From Anaerobaca lacustris (GTDB lineage: Bacteria; Planctomycetota; Phycisphaerae; Sedimentisphaerales; Anaerobacaceae), in NCBI RefSeq assembly GCF_030012215.1, contig NZ_JASCXX010000009.1:62001-126000 (forward strand): a stretch of DNA of 64,000 nucleotides, written 5' to 3'. This document shows, in pieces, positions 24,466-33,781 of the stretch (positions within the stretch are counted from its first letter, which is position 1; each line of letters opens with the position of its first letter). A program made the translations under genes and the position numbers. The notes below the pieces were generated by a model. That model did not search any database. It was given only the letters and a program-made list of their open reading frames with translations, and had not been told where the DNA came from.

Positions 24466-25494
24466 ATGCAATCCATGCAGAGAACCGTACTTGCCCTGAC
24501 GCTTTGTGCCGCTGGGTGCCCCCGTATCTATGCCGCGGAGAAGATCGACTTGCAGTTTCGCCCCCCGCCCGAGCAGAAGCAGACATATCGGGTGACCGCC
24601 ACGATGGACATCGCCACGCAGATGGGCCCCCAGCAGATGCTCATCGCCAACTCCCGGACGACCACCCTGGCGGTCGAACCCATCGAGATGGCCGACAACA
24701 GCACGGTCCTGGCCAACGTCCGTTTCGTGGCCATCCAGGAGAAGAGCGGCATGAAGGGAGCCGAGCCGGGCATCGTGTACGATTCGACCAAGCCCACCGA
24801 CGGCAGCGATCCCCTGGCGAGCCACTATTCGGCCTTCATTGGTGAGTGTTGCCCCGTCACGATCTCACGCAGAGGCGAGATTCTCGAGTTGGGCACAGAC
24901 GATCTGTTCCTGGCGGTCGCACGCAATATCATGGAGCGGGAGGACGACATGGCGCGCCAGCGGCTCAAGGAACGCGCCAGCGACGCCATCATGAAGACCG
25001 ACCAGAGGTTTGGTTCGCGGGAGGGACGACGGCAGGCCCTGAAGAAGCAGGTCGAGGCGTTCCCCCTGATGAACGCGGACCGCATCCGCAGCCTGGTTGG
25101 CGAATTGATCGTCCGCTTTCCCGACGCGCCCGTTCAGCAAGGCGAGCGTTGGCAGATCCCGCTGGCCACTGCTGCGAATACCCCCCTCGCCATGACGGGT
25201 ACCTGCACGCTGACGGCTGCGGCACGCGAGACGTGCACGATCCAAATCAGCGCCGAGCGAGCGATGGACGATCCGCCTATCGTGACGGCCACACCAGGCG
25301 GCAAGACGACGGCCAAACTGGGCGGAACCTGCACGGCCACCGTCAACGTCGATCCAACCACCGGGCTGCTGCTCGACAGCAAGACACGAATGAAGTTCAG
25401 CGGCGAAACCCAGAGGCATGCGGCTCAACAGAGCGAGCCCATGACCGCGAAGATGGCCATGGAAGGTACCACGACCGTCGAACGAATCGAATAG
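24466..25494 (+). CDS. secreted protein, DUF6263-like
   Basis: A 342-residue exported protein with a signal peptide (MQSMQRTVLALTLCAAGCPR, then IYAAEK). The mature domain begins KIDLQFRPPPEQKQTYRVTA and contains EILELGTDDLF, then FPDAPVQQGERWQ and VDPTTGLLLDSKTRMKFSG. This pattern, a paired beta domain with 'P..PV..GD.W' and 'D..TG..L.S', is typical of DUF6263 proteins of Planctomycetota and Bacteroidota, which have no known function. AAGGAG sits 7 bases before ATG 24466. Single gene. Confidence 0.75.
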   Translation: MQSMQRTVLALTLCAAGCPRIYAAEKIDLQFRPPPEQKQTYRVTATMDIATQMGPQQMLIANSRTTTLAVEPIEMADNSTVLANVRFVAIQEKSGMKGAEPGIVYDSTKPTDGSDPLASHYSAFIGECCPVTISRRGEILELGTDDLFLAVARNIMEREDDMARQRLKERASDAIMKTDQRFGSREGRRQALKKQVEAFPLMNADRIRSLVGELIVRFPDAPVQQGERWQIPLATAANTPLAMTGTCTLTAAARETCTIQISAERAMDDPPIVTATPGGKTTAKLGGTCTATVNVDPTTGLLLDSKTRMKFSGETQRHAAQQSEPMTAKMAMEGTTTVERIE

Positions 25495-25583
25495 CGATCG
25501 ACACGTCCCACTCGCCCGCAAGTCGCCGGGCGAGAATCCAAGGGGCGAAGGACGCTGTGCCCCCTACGGTAGCTGACGCCGTT

Positions 25584-25736
25584 CTAGCGGGAGTACGTGC
25601 CCTGGATCTTGCGTGCGTTCTGCGTGTTCTCGGCGTGGGTGCAGACCCGCAGATTGATCCGTGTGTTGTCCAGGCGGTTTCGGTTTTTGTGATCGACGAC
25701 CTTGCCCTTGGGCGGGTCCATGATCTGGCGGTGCAT
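25584..25736 (-). pseudogene. HNH endonuclease remnant
   Basis: A 50-codon frame reading MHRQIMDPPKGKVVDHKNRN, then RLDNTRINLRVCTHAENTQN. It matches the HNH core of the protein at 10139-10870 nearly residue for residue (MHREIMQPPDDKLVDHRNHN). A TGA lies 12 bases upstream in frame and a TAG ends it right after SR, so both the N-terminal domain and the AP2 domain are missing. It is a relic of a second HNH-AP2 homing-type gene. Confidence 0.7.
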
Positions 25737-25837
25737 AGGCGACAGTCAATAAACACTATCGGGTACCCTGCGAGCCGGGAACGTGGTAGGATGGCGGGGG
25801 TGGCATGGGCCGAAATGGATGAATGCAGGAGCAGGTT

Positions 25838-27994
25838 ATGAGAACGGCGGTCGTGCTTTTCGGTGTTGGCGTGTTGGTGTCGATGGTTGGTGGTGCGCCT
25901 GTAGGGGCGTCAGGAGTAACGCATGACGGCGTCACTACGAACAGGAGAATCATCGATCTGAACGGGACGTGGCAGGTGGCGGAAGGGGCGATGGACTCGA
26001 TCCCGGGGCGATTCGGGCACACGGTTCTGGTGCCGGGACTGATCGACATGGCCCGTCCGGCGTTTGCCGGGGTGGGCAAGAAAAGCGAGCGGCGGCAGGC
26101 GTTCTGGTATCGGCGGACGCTCACCGTGGAGGGGCCGATTCCCGACGTCGCGATGCTCAAGCTCAACAAGGCGCGGTACGGCACAAAGGTCTGGCTCAAC
26201 GGGCAACTTGTCGGCGAGCACCTGCCGTGCTTTACGCCGACGTACCTGGATGTCAAGCCGCACCTCAAGGGATCGGGACAAGACAACGAGTTGATCGTGC
26301 GCGTCGGGGCCGACCGCGACGCCCTGCCCGCCGGGCAGCCGACCGGCTGGGACTTCGAAAAGTACCTTTACATCCCCGGCATCTACGACGACGTCGCGCT
26401 GATCCTCACGAGCGAGCCGTTTATCCGAAACGTCCAAGTCGTCCCCGACATCGAGGCCGAGCGGGTGCGGATCGTCGCCGAACTGCAATCGTCGCGATCG
26501 GGCTCCTGCACGACGGTGTGCAAGGTCTCCGAGGCCGGCAGCGGCAAGGTCGTCGTTACTGTGGAGCGGGCGGATGTTCCCTTCTCCGGCGAGGGGCTGA
26601 CCCGCCTGGACATCACGATCCCGCTGGAAGCTTGTCGGCTGTGGAGTCCCGAAGACCCGTTCCTCTATGGGCTTCGGCTCAGCACGGGCGGCGACGAGGT
26701 CGTAACGCGCTTCGGGATGCGGTCGTTCCGATTCGATCGCGAGACGGGCCGGGCGATCCTGAACGGAAAGCCCTATCTGATGCGGGGCACCAACGTCTGC
26801 GCGTATCGATTCTTCGAGGACGCCGAGCGTGGCGACAAGCCCTGGGACCGGGACTGGGTACGCCGCCTGCACGAGCGGTTCAAGGGCATGCACTGGAACA
26901 GCATTCGTTATTGCATCGGCTTTCCGCCGGAGTTGTGGTACGACGTCGCCGACGAGGTGGGCTTCCTGATCCAGGACGAGTTCCCCATCTGGACGCTCAG
27001 CGAGGACCCGGAGAAACTCACGGCCGAGAAGATCGTCCCCGAATACACCGAATGGATGCGCGAGCGTTGGAACCATCCGTGCGTGGTGATCTGGGACGCG
27101 CAGAACGAGAGCAACACGCCCGAGACGGGCAAGGCAATCAATGCGGTTCGGCATCTCGATCTCTCGAATCGGCCGTGGGACAACGGCTGGGCCGAGCCGC
27201 AGAGCGAGCAGGATTGCGTCGAAGCCCATCCCTATCTGATGATCGGCCTGTTCAACCCCGCCTGGGGCAGCGCGAAGGTCGCCAGTCTCAAGGACATGGT
27301 CAACGTCTCGCCGCTGCCGCCCCTGAACGAGGCCCAGCGAAAGCTCAAGGTTCCGATCATCATCAACGAATACGCCTGGCTGTGGCTCAACCGGGACGGC
27401 ACGCCCACGTGCCTGACGGAGCCGGTGTATGGGAAGCTGCTCGGCCCGAACTCGACCACGGAGGAGCGGCGACTGCTCTTCGCGAGGTACCTCGCGGCCA
27501 AGACGGAGTTCTGGCGCAGCGGCCGGCAGTGCGCAGGCGTGCTGCACTTCTGCGGGCTGGGCTACTCCCGCGCCGGCGACAAGCCCCGGCCCGAAGGCGG
27601 CGCGACCAGCGACCACTTCATCGACCTGGAGAAGCTCGTCTTCGAGCCGCACTTCGAGCGGTACGTCGGCGACGCGTTTGCGCCGGTCGGGGTCATGCTC
27701 GACTACTGGGGTCAGGATCTGCCGGCCGGCGAGAAGCATGAATTCGAGATCGTCGTGACCAACGATCTGGCCCTGGAGCGGGAAGGCAACGTGCGGCTGC
27801 TAATCCGCAAGGGCGATGCGCTCCTCGCCCGCCAGGAGAAGCCGTTCAGGGTCGACGCGCTAGGCCAAAAGCGCCTTTCGTTCACACAAACCGTTCCCTA
27901 CGATCCGGGCCTGTACCTCGTGATGGCCGATCTGGCGGTTGCCGGACAGGAACCGGTTCGCAGCGTTCGAGATCTGACCGTCGTAGCCAAGTAG
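25838..27994 (+). CDS. glycoside hydrolase family 2 protein
   Basis: A 718-residue secreted enzyme with sugar-binding, Ig-like and TIM-barrel domains of GH2 (beta-galactosidase/glucuronidase/mannosidase clan): LNGTWQVAEG near the N-terminus, ARYGTKVWLNGQLVGEH, FGMRSFRFDRETGRAILNGK and WDAQNES with acid/base Glu ~424. The nucleophile candidate is Glu ~511 in IIINEYAW. The signal peptide (MRTAVVLFGVGVLVSMVGGA) is followed by a stretch PVGASGVTHDGVTTNRR that is encoded by a dispersed palindrome. AGGAG precedes ATG 25838. It is first in an operon with a sulfatase (gap 14 bases) and an MFS sugar carrier; together these suggest use of a sulfated glycan. Confidence 0.88.
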   Translation: MRTAVVLFGVGVLVSMVGGAPVGASGVTHDGVTTNRRIIDLNGTWQVAEGAMDSIPGRFGHTVLVPGLIDMARPAFAGVGKKSERRQAFWYRRTLTVEGPIPDVAMLKLNKARYGTKVWLNGQLVGEHLPCFTPTYLDVKPHLKGSGQDNELIVRVGADRDALPAGQPTGWDFEKYLYIPGIYDDVALILTSEPFIRNVQVVPDIEAERVRIVAELQSSRSGSCTTVCKVSEAGSGKVVVTVERADVPFSGEGLTRLDITIPLEACRLWSPEDPFLYGLRLSTGGDEVVTRFGMRSFRFDRETGRAILNGKPYLMRGTNVCAYRFFEDAERGDKPWDRDWVRRLHERFKGMHWNSIRYCIGFPPELWYDVADEVGFLIQDEFPIWTLSEDPEKLTAEKIVPEYTEWMRERWNHPCVVIWDAQNESNTPETGKAINAVRHLDLSNRPWDNGWAEPQSEQDCVEAHPYLMIGLFNPAWGSAKVASLKDMVNVSPLPPLNEAQRKLKVPIIINEYAWLWLNRDGTPTCLTEPVYGKLLGPNSTTEERRLLFARYLAAKTEFWRSGRQCAGVLHFCGLGYSRAGDKPRPEGGATSDHFIDLEKLVFEPHFERYVGDAFAPVGVMLDYWGQDLPAGEKHEFEIVVTNDLALEREGNVRLLIRKGDALLARQEKPFRVDALGQKRLSFTQTVPYDPGLYLVMADLAVAGQEPVRSVRDLTVVAK
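25903..25944. repeat. palindromic repeat inside a coding region
   Basis: TGTAGGGGCGTCAGGAGTAA through CGGCGTCACTACGAAC is the GTTCGTAGTG-family element, in frame within the GH2 gene just after the signal peptide. Confidence 0.6.
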
Positions 27995-28008
27995 ATGAGG
28001 ATGATATC

Positions 28009-29949
28009 ATGAAGGATCGAGTCCAGACGCGCCGTGGCTTTCTGCGAACGGCCGGCTTGTGCGCCGCAGGAGCGGCACTATCGGGATGCACCCCATCCAA
28101 GCGACCCACGTCCGGCATTGCTGAAACGCCCCGAGCGAAACCCAACATTCTCTGGATCACCTGTGAGGACATCAGCCCGTATCTGGGCAGCTACGGCGAC
28201 CCGCACGCGCGAACGCCGAATCTCGACAGGCTGGCGGACGAAGGCACACGCTATACCCAGGCGTTCGTCACCGCCCCCGTTTGCAGCCCCGTCCGGTCGT
28301 GCCTGATCACGGGGGTCTACGCGACCTCGCTGGGCAGCCAGCACCTGCGGTCCACCGTGCCGCCGCCGGCGTCGATCCAGCCGTTCCCGAAGCGGCTGCG
28401 CGCCGCCGGCTACTACTGCTCGAACAACGAAAAGGAAGACTACAACTTCAAGGACCCGACGATCTGGGACGAATCCGGCCCGAACGCCCACTGGCGTAAC
28501 CGCCGGCCGGGCCAGCCCTTCTTCAGCGTCTTCAACTTCGTCTCTACCCACCAGGGCCAGATCAACGGCTCCGATGAGGAGTTCTTCGCCAAGTACCGCT
28601 CGAAGCTCGCGCCCGAGGAACGGCACGACCGCGAGACGCTTGTCTTGCCGCCCTACTATCCGGACACGCCGATGGTGCGAAACATCTGGACGCGCTACTA
28701 CGACCTGATCACGTACATGGACAAACAGGTCGGCGACCTGCTGGCTCAGCTCGACACCGACGGCCTGAGCGACAACACCATCGTGTTCTTCTATTCCGAT
28801 CACGGGATGGGCCTGCCCCGGTTCAAACGCACGCTATACGATTCGGGATTGCGCGTGCCGCTGATCGTGCGGTTCGGCGCGCGCCACCGGTCGCTGGCGC
28901 CTTCGAGGCCGGGCCGCCGAATCGACCGGCTCGTCAGCTCCATCGACCTGCCGCCGACCGTCCTGACCCTGGCCGGGCAGAGCGTGCCGGACCACATGCA
29001 GGGCCGTCCCTTCCTCGGGCCACAGGCCGCCCCGCCGCGCGACTACATCTACGGCGCATCCAGCCGGGTCGATGAGGCATACGAAATGTCACGGTGTGTC
29101 CGCGACAAGCGGTACAAGTACATCCGCCATTTCATGCCGCACCTGCCCTACATCCAGCCCAGCACATACTGCGACCAGGCCGAGATCACGCAGGAGCTGC
29201 GCCGCATCGCGGCTTCCGGCCGATTGACCGGCCCGCAGAAGTCTTGGTGGGAGCCGACCAAGCCGGTTGAGGAGCTGTACGACACACAGGCGGACCCGCA
29301 CGAGATGAACAATCTGATCGACTCGCCGGACCATCGACGCACGCGCGAGCGCCTGCGCATGGAGCTTCGCGCCTGGATGCTCCGAACGAGGGACGTGGGG
29401 CTTTTGCCTGAGGCCCAGATGCACATCCGAGCCGCCGGATCGACCCCGTACGAGATCGCGCGCAAGGGCGGCGCCTATCCGCAGGAACGCATCCTGGCGA
29501 CGGCCGAACGCGTCGGCATCGGTCCACAGGCCCTGGCCGATTTGCGGGTCGGCCTGGCCGACGACGACAGCGCGGTCCGGTACTGGGCCGCGGTCGGGCT
29601 CGATGCGCTGGGCCCCGAAGCAGCGCCGGCGCTCGATGCGCTGGAGAACGTGCTGGCCGATCCGAGCCCGAACGTCCGCTTCACCGCTGCCGGCCTCCTG
29701 TGCCGGTTCGGCCGGGGCGAGCGCGCTCTTCCCGTGCTGACGGCGGGACTGAGCGACCCGCGAGAGACGGTCGTCCTGCACGCCGCCCGCACGCTGGAGC
29801 TTCTCGGCGACAAGGCCTGTCCGGCCGTCGAGTCGATGGAGCAGGCCCGCCGGCGATACGTGAAACCCGACGGCAGCTACACAAACAACGACCACGCCAT
29901 GTTCATCGCCTGGGCGCTGACGAATGCGATAGACCACTGCAAACCTTGA
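28009..29949 (+). CDS. exported sulfatase with C-terminal HEAT repeats
   Basis: A 646-residue type I sulfatase. The N-terminus has a Tat motif (TRRGFLRTAG) and a lipobox LSGC (Cys 27), so it is probably a Tat-exported lipoprotein. The core has PNILWITCEDISPYLGSYGD, then PNLDRLADEGTRYTQAFVTA and the formylglycine motif CSPVR (Cys 92). FYSDHGMG and the later ELYDTQADPHEMNNL are also typical. Residues ~515-620 form HEAT-like repeats (DSAVRYWAAVGLDALGPEAA, then PNVRFTAAGLLCRFG). No sulfatase-maturating enzyme is in the window. It is co-oriented between the GH2 and MFS genes, fitting removal of sulfate from a polysaccharide. Confidence 0.92.
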   Translation: MKDRVQTRRGFLRTAGLCAAGAALSGCTPSKRPTSGIAETPRAKPNILWITCEDISPYLGSYGDPHARTPNLDRLADEGTRYTQAFVTAPVCSPVRSCLITGVYATSLGSQHLRSTVPPPASIQPFPKRLRAAGYYCSNNEKEDYNFKDPTIWDESGPNAHWRNRRPGQPFFSVFNFVSTHQGQINGSDEEFFAKYRSKLAPEERHDRETLVLPPYYPDTPMVRNIWTRYYDLITYMDKQVGDLLAQLDTDGLSDNTIVFFYSDHGMGLPRFKRTLYDSGLRVPLIVRFGARHRSLAPSRPGRRIDRLVSSIDLPPTVLTLAGQSVPDHMQGRPFLGPQAAPPRDYIYGASSRVDEAYEMSRCVRDKRYKYIRHFMPHLPYIQPSTYCDQAEITQELRRIAASGRLTGPQKSWWEPTKPVEELYDTQADPHEMNNLIDSPDHRRTRERLRMELRAWMLRTRDVGLLPEAQMHIRAAGSTPYEIARKGGAYPQERILATAERVGIGPQALADLRVGLADDDSAVRYWAAVGLDALGPEAAPALDALENVLADPSPNVRFTAAGLLCRFGRGERALPVLTAGLSDPRETVVLHAARTLELLGDKACPAVESMEQARRRYVKPDGSYTNNDHAMFIAWALTNAIDHCKP

Positions 29950-29971
29950 CCGAACGGGAGTCACCAGCCTC

Positions 29972-31375
29972 ATGAGCCAGGACCTCGATCCGACGGCCCC
30001 ACAGGGCAGCATGCGTTACGTCTTTCTGGTCAGCATCGTCGCCGCGTTGGGCGGGCTGCTCTTCGGCTATGATACGGGGGTGATCAACGGGGCCATCGGG
30101 CCGCTGACGGCCCACTTCGAACTCAACGACGTCCAGCAGGGCTGGGCCACCGGCTGCGCGCTGTTGGGCTGCGCGCTCGGGGCGGCCGGGGCCGGCGCGC
30201 TGAGCGACCGGTTCGGGCGAAAGAAGGTGCTCATTCTTTCGGCCGTCCTGTTCCTGATCTCGGCCATCGGGACCGCGATCCCCAAGACCGTCACCACGTT
30301 CATCATCTATCGCATCCTCGGCGGCATCGGCGTCGGCGCCGCGTCCTTCTCGTCGCCCATGTACATCGCGGAGATCAGCCCGGCGCGGATGCGGGGTCGT
30401 CTGGTTTCGGTCAACCAATTCGCCATCGTCTCCGGCTTTCTCGTCGTCTACTTCGTCAACTACATCATCGCCCTGCAAGGCGACGAGATGTGGAACGTGC
30501 AGACGGGATGGCGCTGGATGTTCGGGTCTGAATCGCTACCGGCCCTGCTGCTGTTGGTCCTTCTGTTCTTCGTCCCGGAGAGCCCCCGGTGGCTGACCAA
30601 GCAGGGCCGATCCGACGAGGCGCTGGGCATCCTGACGCGCGTCGATGGAGCCCGATACGCCCAGGCGGAGCTGGCCGAGATCACCGACACGCTGGCGCAC
30701 GAGAGCGGCTCGCTCAAACAACTGCTGCAGCCGGGCATGAAGATCATCCTCGTGATCGGGATCGTCCTGGCCGTGCTCCAGCAGGTGACGGGGATCAACG
30801 TCTTTCTGTACTTCGGGACCGAGATCTTCAAGAAGATGGGCTCGGAAACGAACGCAGCGCTCTTGCAGACCGTCGTGGTGGGCGTGGTGAACCTGACGTT
30901 CACCGTCGTGGCGATCTGGACGGTAGACAGGCTCGGTCGAAGGCCGCTGATGATGATCGGCTCGGCCGGGATGGGCGTCTGCCTTTTCGCGATGGGGCTG
31001 GCCGCCTATCGGCAGGCGACCGGGCTCTGGATGCTGCTGTTCATCCTCGGCTACATCGCCTGCTTCGCGCTGAGCGTCGGGCCGGTCACGTGGGTGATCC
31101 TCTCGGAGATCTTCCCCACTCGGATTCGCGGCCGGGCCATGGCCATCGCCACGGTCTGCCTCTGGATCGCCAACTACGTCGTCTCGCAGACCTTCCCCAT
31201 GATGGACGAGAACCCCTGGCTGATCGCCACCTTCCGCCGGGGCTTCCCCTTCTGGCTCTACGGGGCCTTCTGCATCGTACTGTTTCTGTTCGTCCGGGCC
31301 TTCGTGCCCGAAACCAAGGGCAGGACGCTGGAGGAGATCGAACGCCGGTGGCTGCAATCGGCTCGCCGCCCGTAG
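29972..31375 (+). CDS. MFS sugar:H+ symporter (SP family)
   Basis: A 467-residue 12-helix carrier of the sugar-porter family. It has LGGLLFGYDTGVINGAIGPL (helix 1), DRFGRKK after helix 2, the FVPESPRWL motif after helix 6, QQVTGINVFLYFGTEIF (helix 7), DRLGRRPLM and the terminal PETKGRTLEEIE. These match XylE/GalP/GLUT-type transporters. It follows the sulfatase by 22 bases, with GGGAG upstream. It probably imports the sugar released by the GH2/sulfatase pair; the sugar is unknown. Confidence 0.93.
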   Translation: MSQDLDPTAPQGSMRYVFLVSIVAALGGLLFGYDTGVINGAIGPLTAHFELNDVQQGWATGCALLGCALGAAGAGALSDRFGRKKVLILSAVLFLISAIGTAIPKTVTTFIIYRILGGIGVGAASFSSPMYIAEISPARMRGRLVSVNQFAIVSGFLVVYFVNYIIALQGDEMWNVQTGWRWMFGSESLPALLLLVLLFFVPESPRWLTKQGRSDEALGILTRVDGARYAQAELAEITDTLAHESGSLKQLLQPGMKIILVIGIVLAVLQQVTGINVFLYFGTEIFKKMGSETNAALLQTVVVGVVNLTFTVVAIWTVDRLGRRPLMMIGSAGMGVCLFAMGLAAYRQATGLWMLLFILGYIACFALSVGPVTWVILSEIFPTRIRGRAMAIATVCLWIANYVVSQTFPMMDENPWLIATFRRGFPFWLYGAFCIVLFLFVRAFVPETKGRTLEEIERRWLQSARRP

Positions 31376-31782
31376 GGGCACACCAATACAAGCCGGGCGA
31401 AATCAAACCAAGGGGGATTCCCTTCGGCTCCGATCGGGCAGACATCGACACACCCGAGATTCAAAGAAGCCCCTGCGCGGCGGAGGGAGAGGAAAAGCGA
31501 GATAACACGCAGGGGCTTGAGGGCACATCCTGCTACTTCACTATCGAGAATATACCCTTTGCCCTGCTCCCGGTAAAGAGAAATCTGCCGGAAATTTTCC
31601 CGTTCAGGCCCCAAACATCCGATGGAGGAGCCCCGGCTGATAGAGACGGGGTCGTGTCAGGCTCGGCCTTCCCATCTCCGGCAATGCCACTTCCCATTTT
31701 CGGCAATCCATGGGTCCGCCACCGCCCGCTTTCTGGCGCAGCGGACTTGAAAGCGGCGCGCAGATTGGTATCCTATGCCGTC
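31376..31782. other. intergenic with a long-loop hairpin and promoter
   Basis: It has an inverted repeat AGCCCCTGCG (31468-31477)/CGCAGGGGCT (31508-31517) with a 30-base loop, possibly ending the GH2 operon. Near its end is a promoter: TTGAAA (31747), 16 bases, TATCCT (31769-31774). No gene seen. Confidence 0.5.
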
Positions 31783-32208
31783 ATGAAAGAGCAACTGCCC
31801 AGGCATATGACCCTGTCGAGTCACACGATCCCCATCGTGCCCCGTTACGCCGAGACCGACCGGGGCGGCGTGGTCCACCACAGCGTTTTTCCCGTCTGGT
31901 TCGAGATGGGACGGACCGAGTTGCTCCGCGCCAACGGCGTTGCTTACAAAGACCTGGAAGATGCCGGGATATTCTTCGTCGTGGCCGAGCTGCAGATCAA
32001 GTACCGCCGGCCCGTGTTCTACGACGAGCCCCTGCTGCTGGAGACCACCTGCTCGAACGTCACGGCCGCCAAGGTCGAGCACACCTACCGCCTGCTGCGG
32101 CGCGAGACGGGCCTGCTTCTGACGGAGGGCGCCAGCGTGCTGGCCTGCATCAGCGCCGAACGCAAGCTCCGGCGCATCCCTGAATTCATGTATCCGCAGG
32201 ACGCCTGA
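31783..32208 (+). CDS. acyl-CoA thioesterase, YbgC/4HBT family
   Basis: A 141-residue hot-dog-fold thioesterase. The motif YAETDRGGVVHHSVFPVWFE, then MGRTELLRANG, is the YbgC-type active site with the conserved Asp and the GVVhHxxh..hFExgR helix. The C-terminus ELQIKYRRPVFYDEPLLLET matches the fold. The promoter -10 (31769-31774) is so close to ATG 31783 that the true start may be ATG 31807. The substrate acyl-CoA is unknown. Single gene. Confidence 0.86.
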   Translation: MKEQLPRHMTLSSHTIPIVPRYAETDRGGVVHHSVFPVWFEMGRTELLRANGVAYKDLEDAGIFFVVAELQIKYRRPVFYDEPLLLETTCSNVTAAKVEHTYRLLRRETGLLLTEGASVLACISAERKLRRIPEFMYPQDA

Positions 32209-32277
32209 CATAACGAGGCGTGCCGGGCGGAATACCGGCGGCAAATCGATTGAGACATTGACTTTGGGAGATCGAAG

Positions 32278-33753
32278 ATGAGACGGTTGTGGTCGCGTGT
32301 GGTGGTGCTCTCGCTTACGGTATTGGTCTTCTCGACCTGCCCCCTGACGGCGGCGCTGCCCGTGTATGTCACCTTCTGGTTCGATACGGAAGACTTCATC
32401 CTGTCCGAGGCCGACGACGCGGCGATGCGGCTGGCCGAGATGTTCGCCGCCAGAGGCGTCCAGGCCACATTCAAGATCGTCGGCGAGAAGGCCCGGGTCC
32501 TGGAGGAGCGCGGGCGGGACGACGTGATCGCGGCGCTGGCGAAGAACGACATCGCCTACCATTCCACCGATCACAGCGTCCATCCGACGCCGTCGGAGTA
32601 CTGCCGGGACCTGACGTGGCACGAAGGCGTCTCGGAATTCACCCGGCGCGAGGGGCCCGGGCTTCGCACGCTGCGGAAGGTCTTCGGCGTCAACGCCTCC
32701 TGCTATGGCCAGCCGGGAGGATCGTGGACGCCACAGAGCTATGCGGCGCTGCGTGCCTTCGACATCCCGCTCTACCTCGACGAGACCTCGCACGTCAACG
32801 TGAACGACCGGCCCTTCTGGTATTGCGGCATGCTGAACATCCTGCGGCTCGGCGACGCCGTCATACGTACCGGCTGGACCGACGAAGAGGTCAAGCAGGC
32901 CTGCGAGAAGTTCGACCGGGTCCACAAGAAGCTGCTCGGTGAAGGCGGAGGCATCATCAGCATCTATTACCATCCGTGCGAATTCGTCCATCGTGAGTTC
33001 TGGGACGGCGTCAACTTCGCCCGCGGCGCCAATCCGCCCCGCTCGCAATGGAAGCGGCCGCCCGTGAAATCGCCACAGGAGCAGGAGCAGGCCTTCGGCG
33101 CGTTCGAAGCGTTCCTCGACCACATCGTCCGTCATCCCGATACCCGCCTCGTAACCGCCCGGGAGATCCCATCGCTGTATCCCGACCGGGTCTACTCCCG
33201 TCCGCTGACGCGACGCGACGTTCAGATGATCGCCGAGGCCTTCGGCAAGGAGCTTTCGTATGTCGATCTGGGCGGCAAGATCGCCTCAGCGGCCGAAGGC
33301 CTGCTGGCGCTGGCCGAGACAGTCGCCAAGGCGGATAGCAGTTCCGCAACTGACGAAATCTCTCTCGAATTCGCCTGCGGCCCAGCTTCGGCGACCCAGC
33401 GATTCGTCACCGAAGGCACATATTCCCCGACCGCGATTCGGGAGGCCTCGCAGGAACTGCTCGATATCGTGCATCAGAACACACAAATGCCTTCCGTGGT
33501 CTGGGTGGCGGGCAAACCGGTGCGCCCGGAGGACTTCGCCGTCACGCTGGCGCACGTGGTGGCGTCCGGCGGCCTGTCGGGCGATGTTCCGTTACGACGA
33601 GGCGAACTGGCGGCGAAGAAACACGTGGCCGACGATTCGGCGCGTCTCTGGGGATGGGTGATCTTCCCCGAAGGCTTCCGCGCCCCGCACATGATGGAGG
33701 TCGCCAAGCTCCAGGCCTGGACGATCAAGCCCGCCGTCCTGCGCAGGCCGTAG
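32278..33753 (+). CDS. secreted polysaccharide deacetylase-like protein
   Basis: A 491-residue exported protein with a signal peptide (VVVLSLTVLVFSTCPLTAAL). Residues ~28-300 are a NodB-like barrel: YVTFWFDTEDFILSEADDAA, then FAARGVQATFKIVGEKARVL, HSTDHSVHP and IISIYYHPCEF. The Asp-Thr-Glu-Asp and H..DH segments correspond to the metal-binding motifs of deacetylases, though not identical to the consensus. A ~180-residue C-terminal region has no family I know. GGGAGA precedes the ATG. The stop TAG lies at the edge of a palindrome (33752-33781). Confidence 0.75.
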   Translation: MRRLWSRVVVLSLTVLVFSTCPLTAALPVYVTFWFDTEDFILSEADDAAMRLAEMFAARGVQATFKIVGEKARVLEERGRDDVIAALAKNDIAYHSTDHSVHPTPSEYCRDLTWHEGVSEFTRREGPGLRTLRKVFGVNASCYGQPGGSWTPQSYAALRAFDIPLYLDETSHVNVNDRPFWYCGMLNILRLGDAVIRTGWTDEEVKQACEKFDRVHKKLLGEGGGIISIYYHPCEFVHREFWDGVNFARGANPPRSQWKRPPVKSPQEQEQAFGAFEAFLDHIVRHPDTRLVTAREIPSLYPDRVYSRPLTRRDVQMIAEAFGKELSYVDLGGKIASAAEGLLALAETVAKADSSSATDEISLEFACGPASATQRFVTEGTYSPTAIREASQELLDIVHQNTQMPSVVWVAGKPVRPEDFAVTLAHVVASGGLSGDVPLRRGELAAKKHVADDSARLWGWVIFPEGFRAPHMMEVAKLQAWTIKPAVLRRP

Positions 33754-33781
33754 GGTGCGAATGATGATTCGCCCCTACGAA
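33752..33781. repeat. REP-like palindrome shared by two gene ends
   Basis: GTAGGGTGCGAATGATGATT followed by CGCCCCTACGAAC. It supplies TAG stops to both the deacetylase gene (plus strand) and the DUF6768-like gene (minus strand). Confidence 0.7.
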
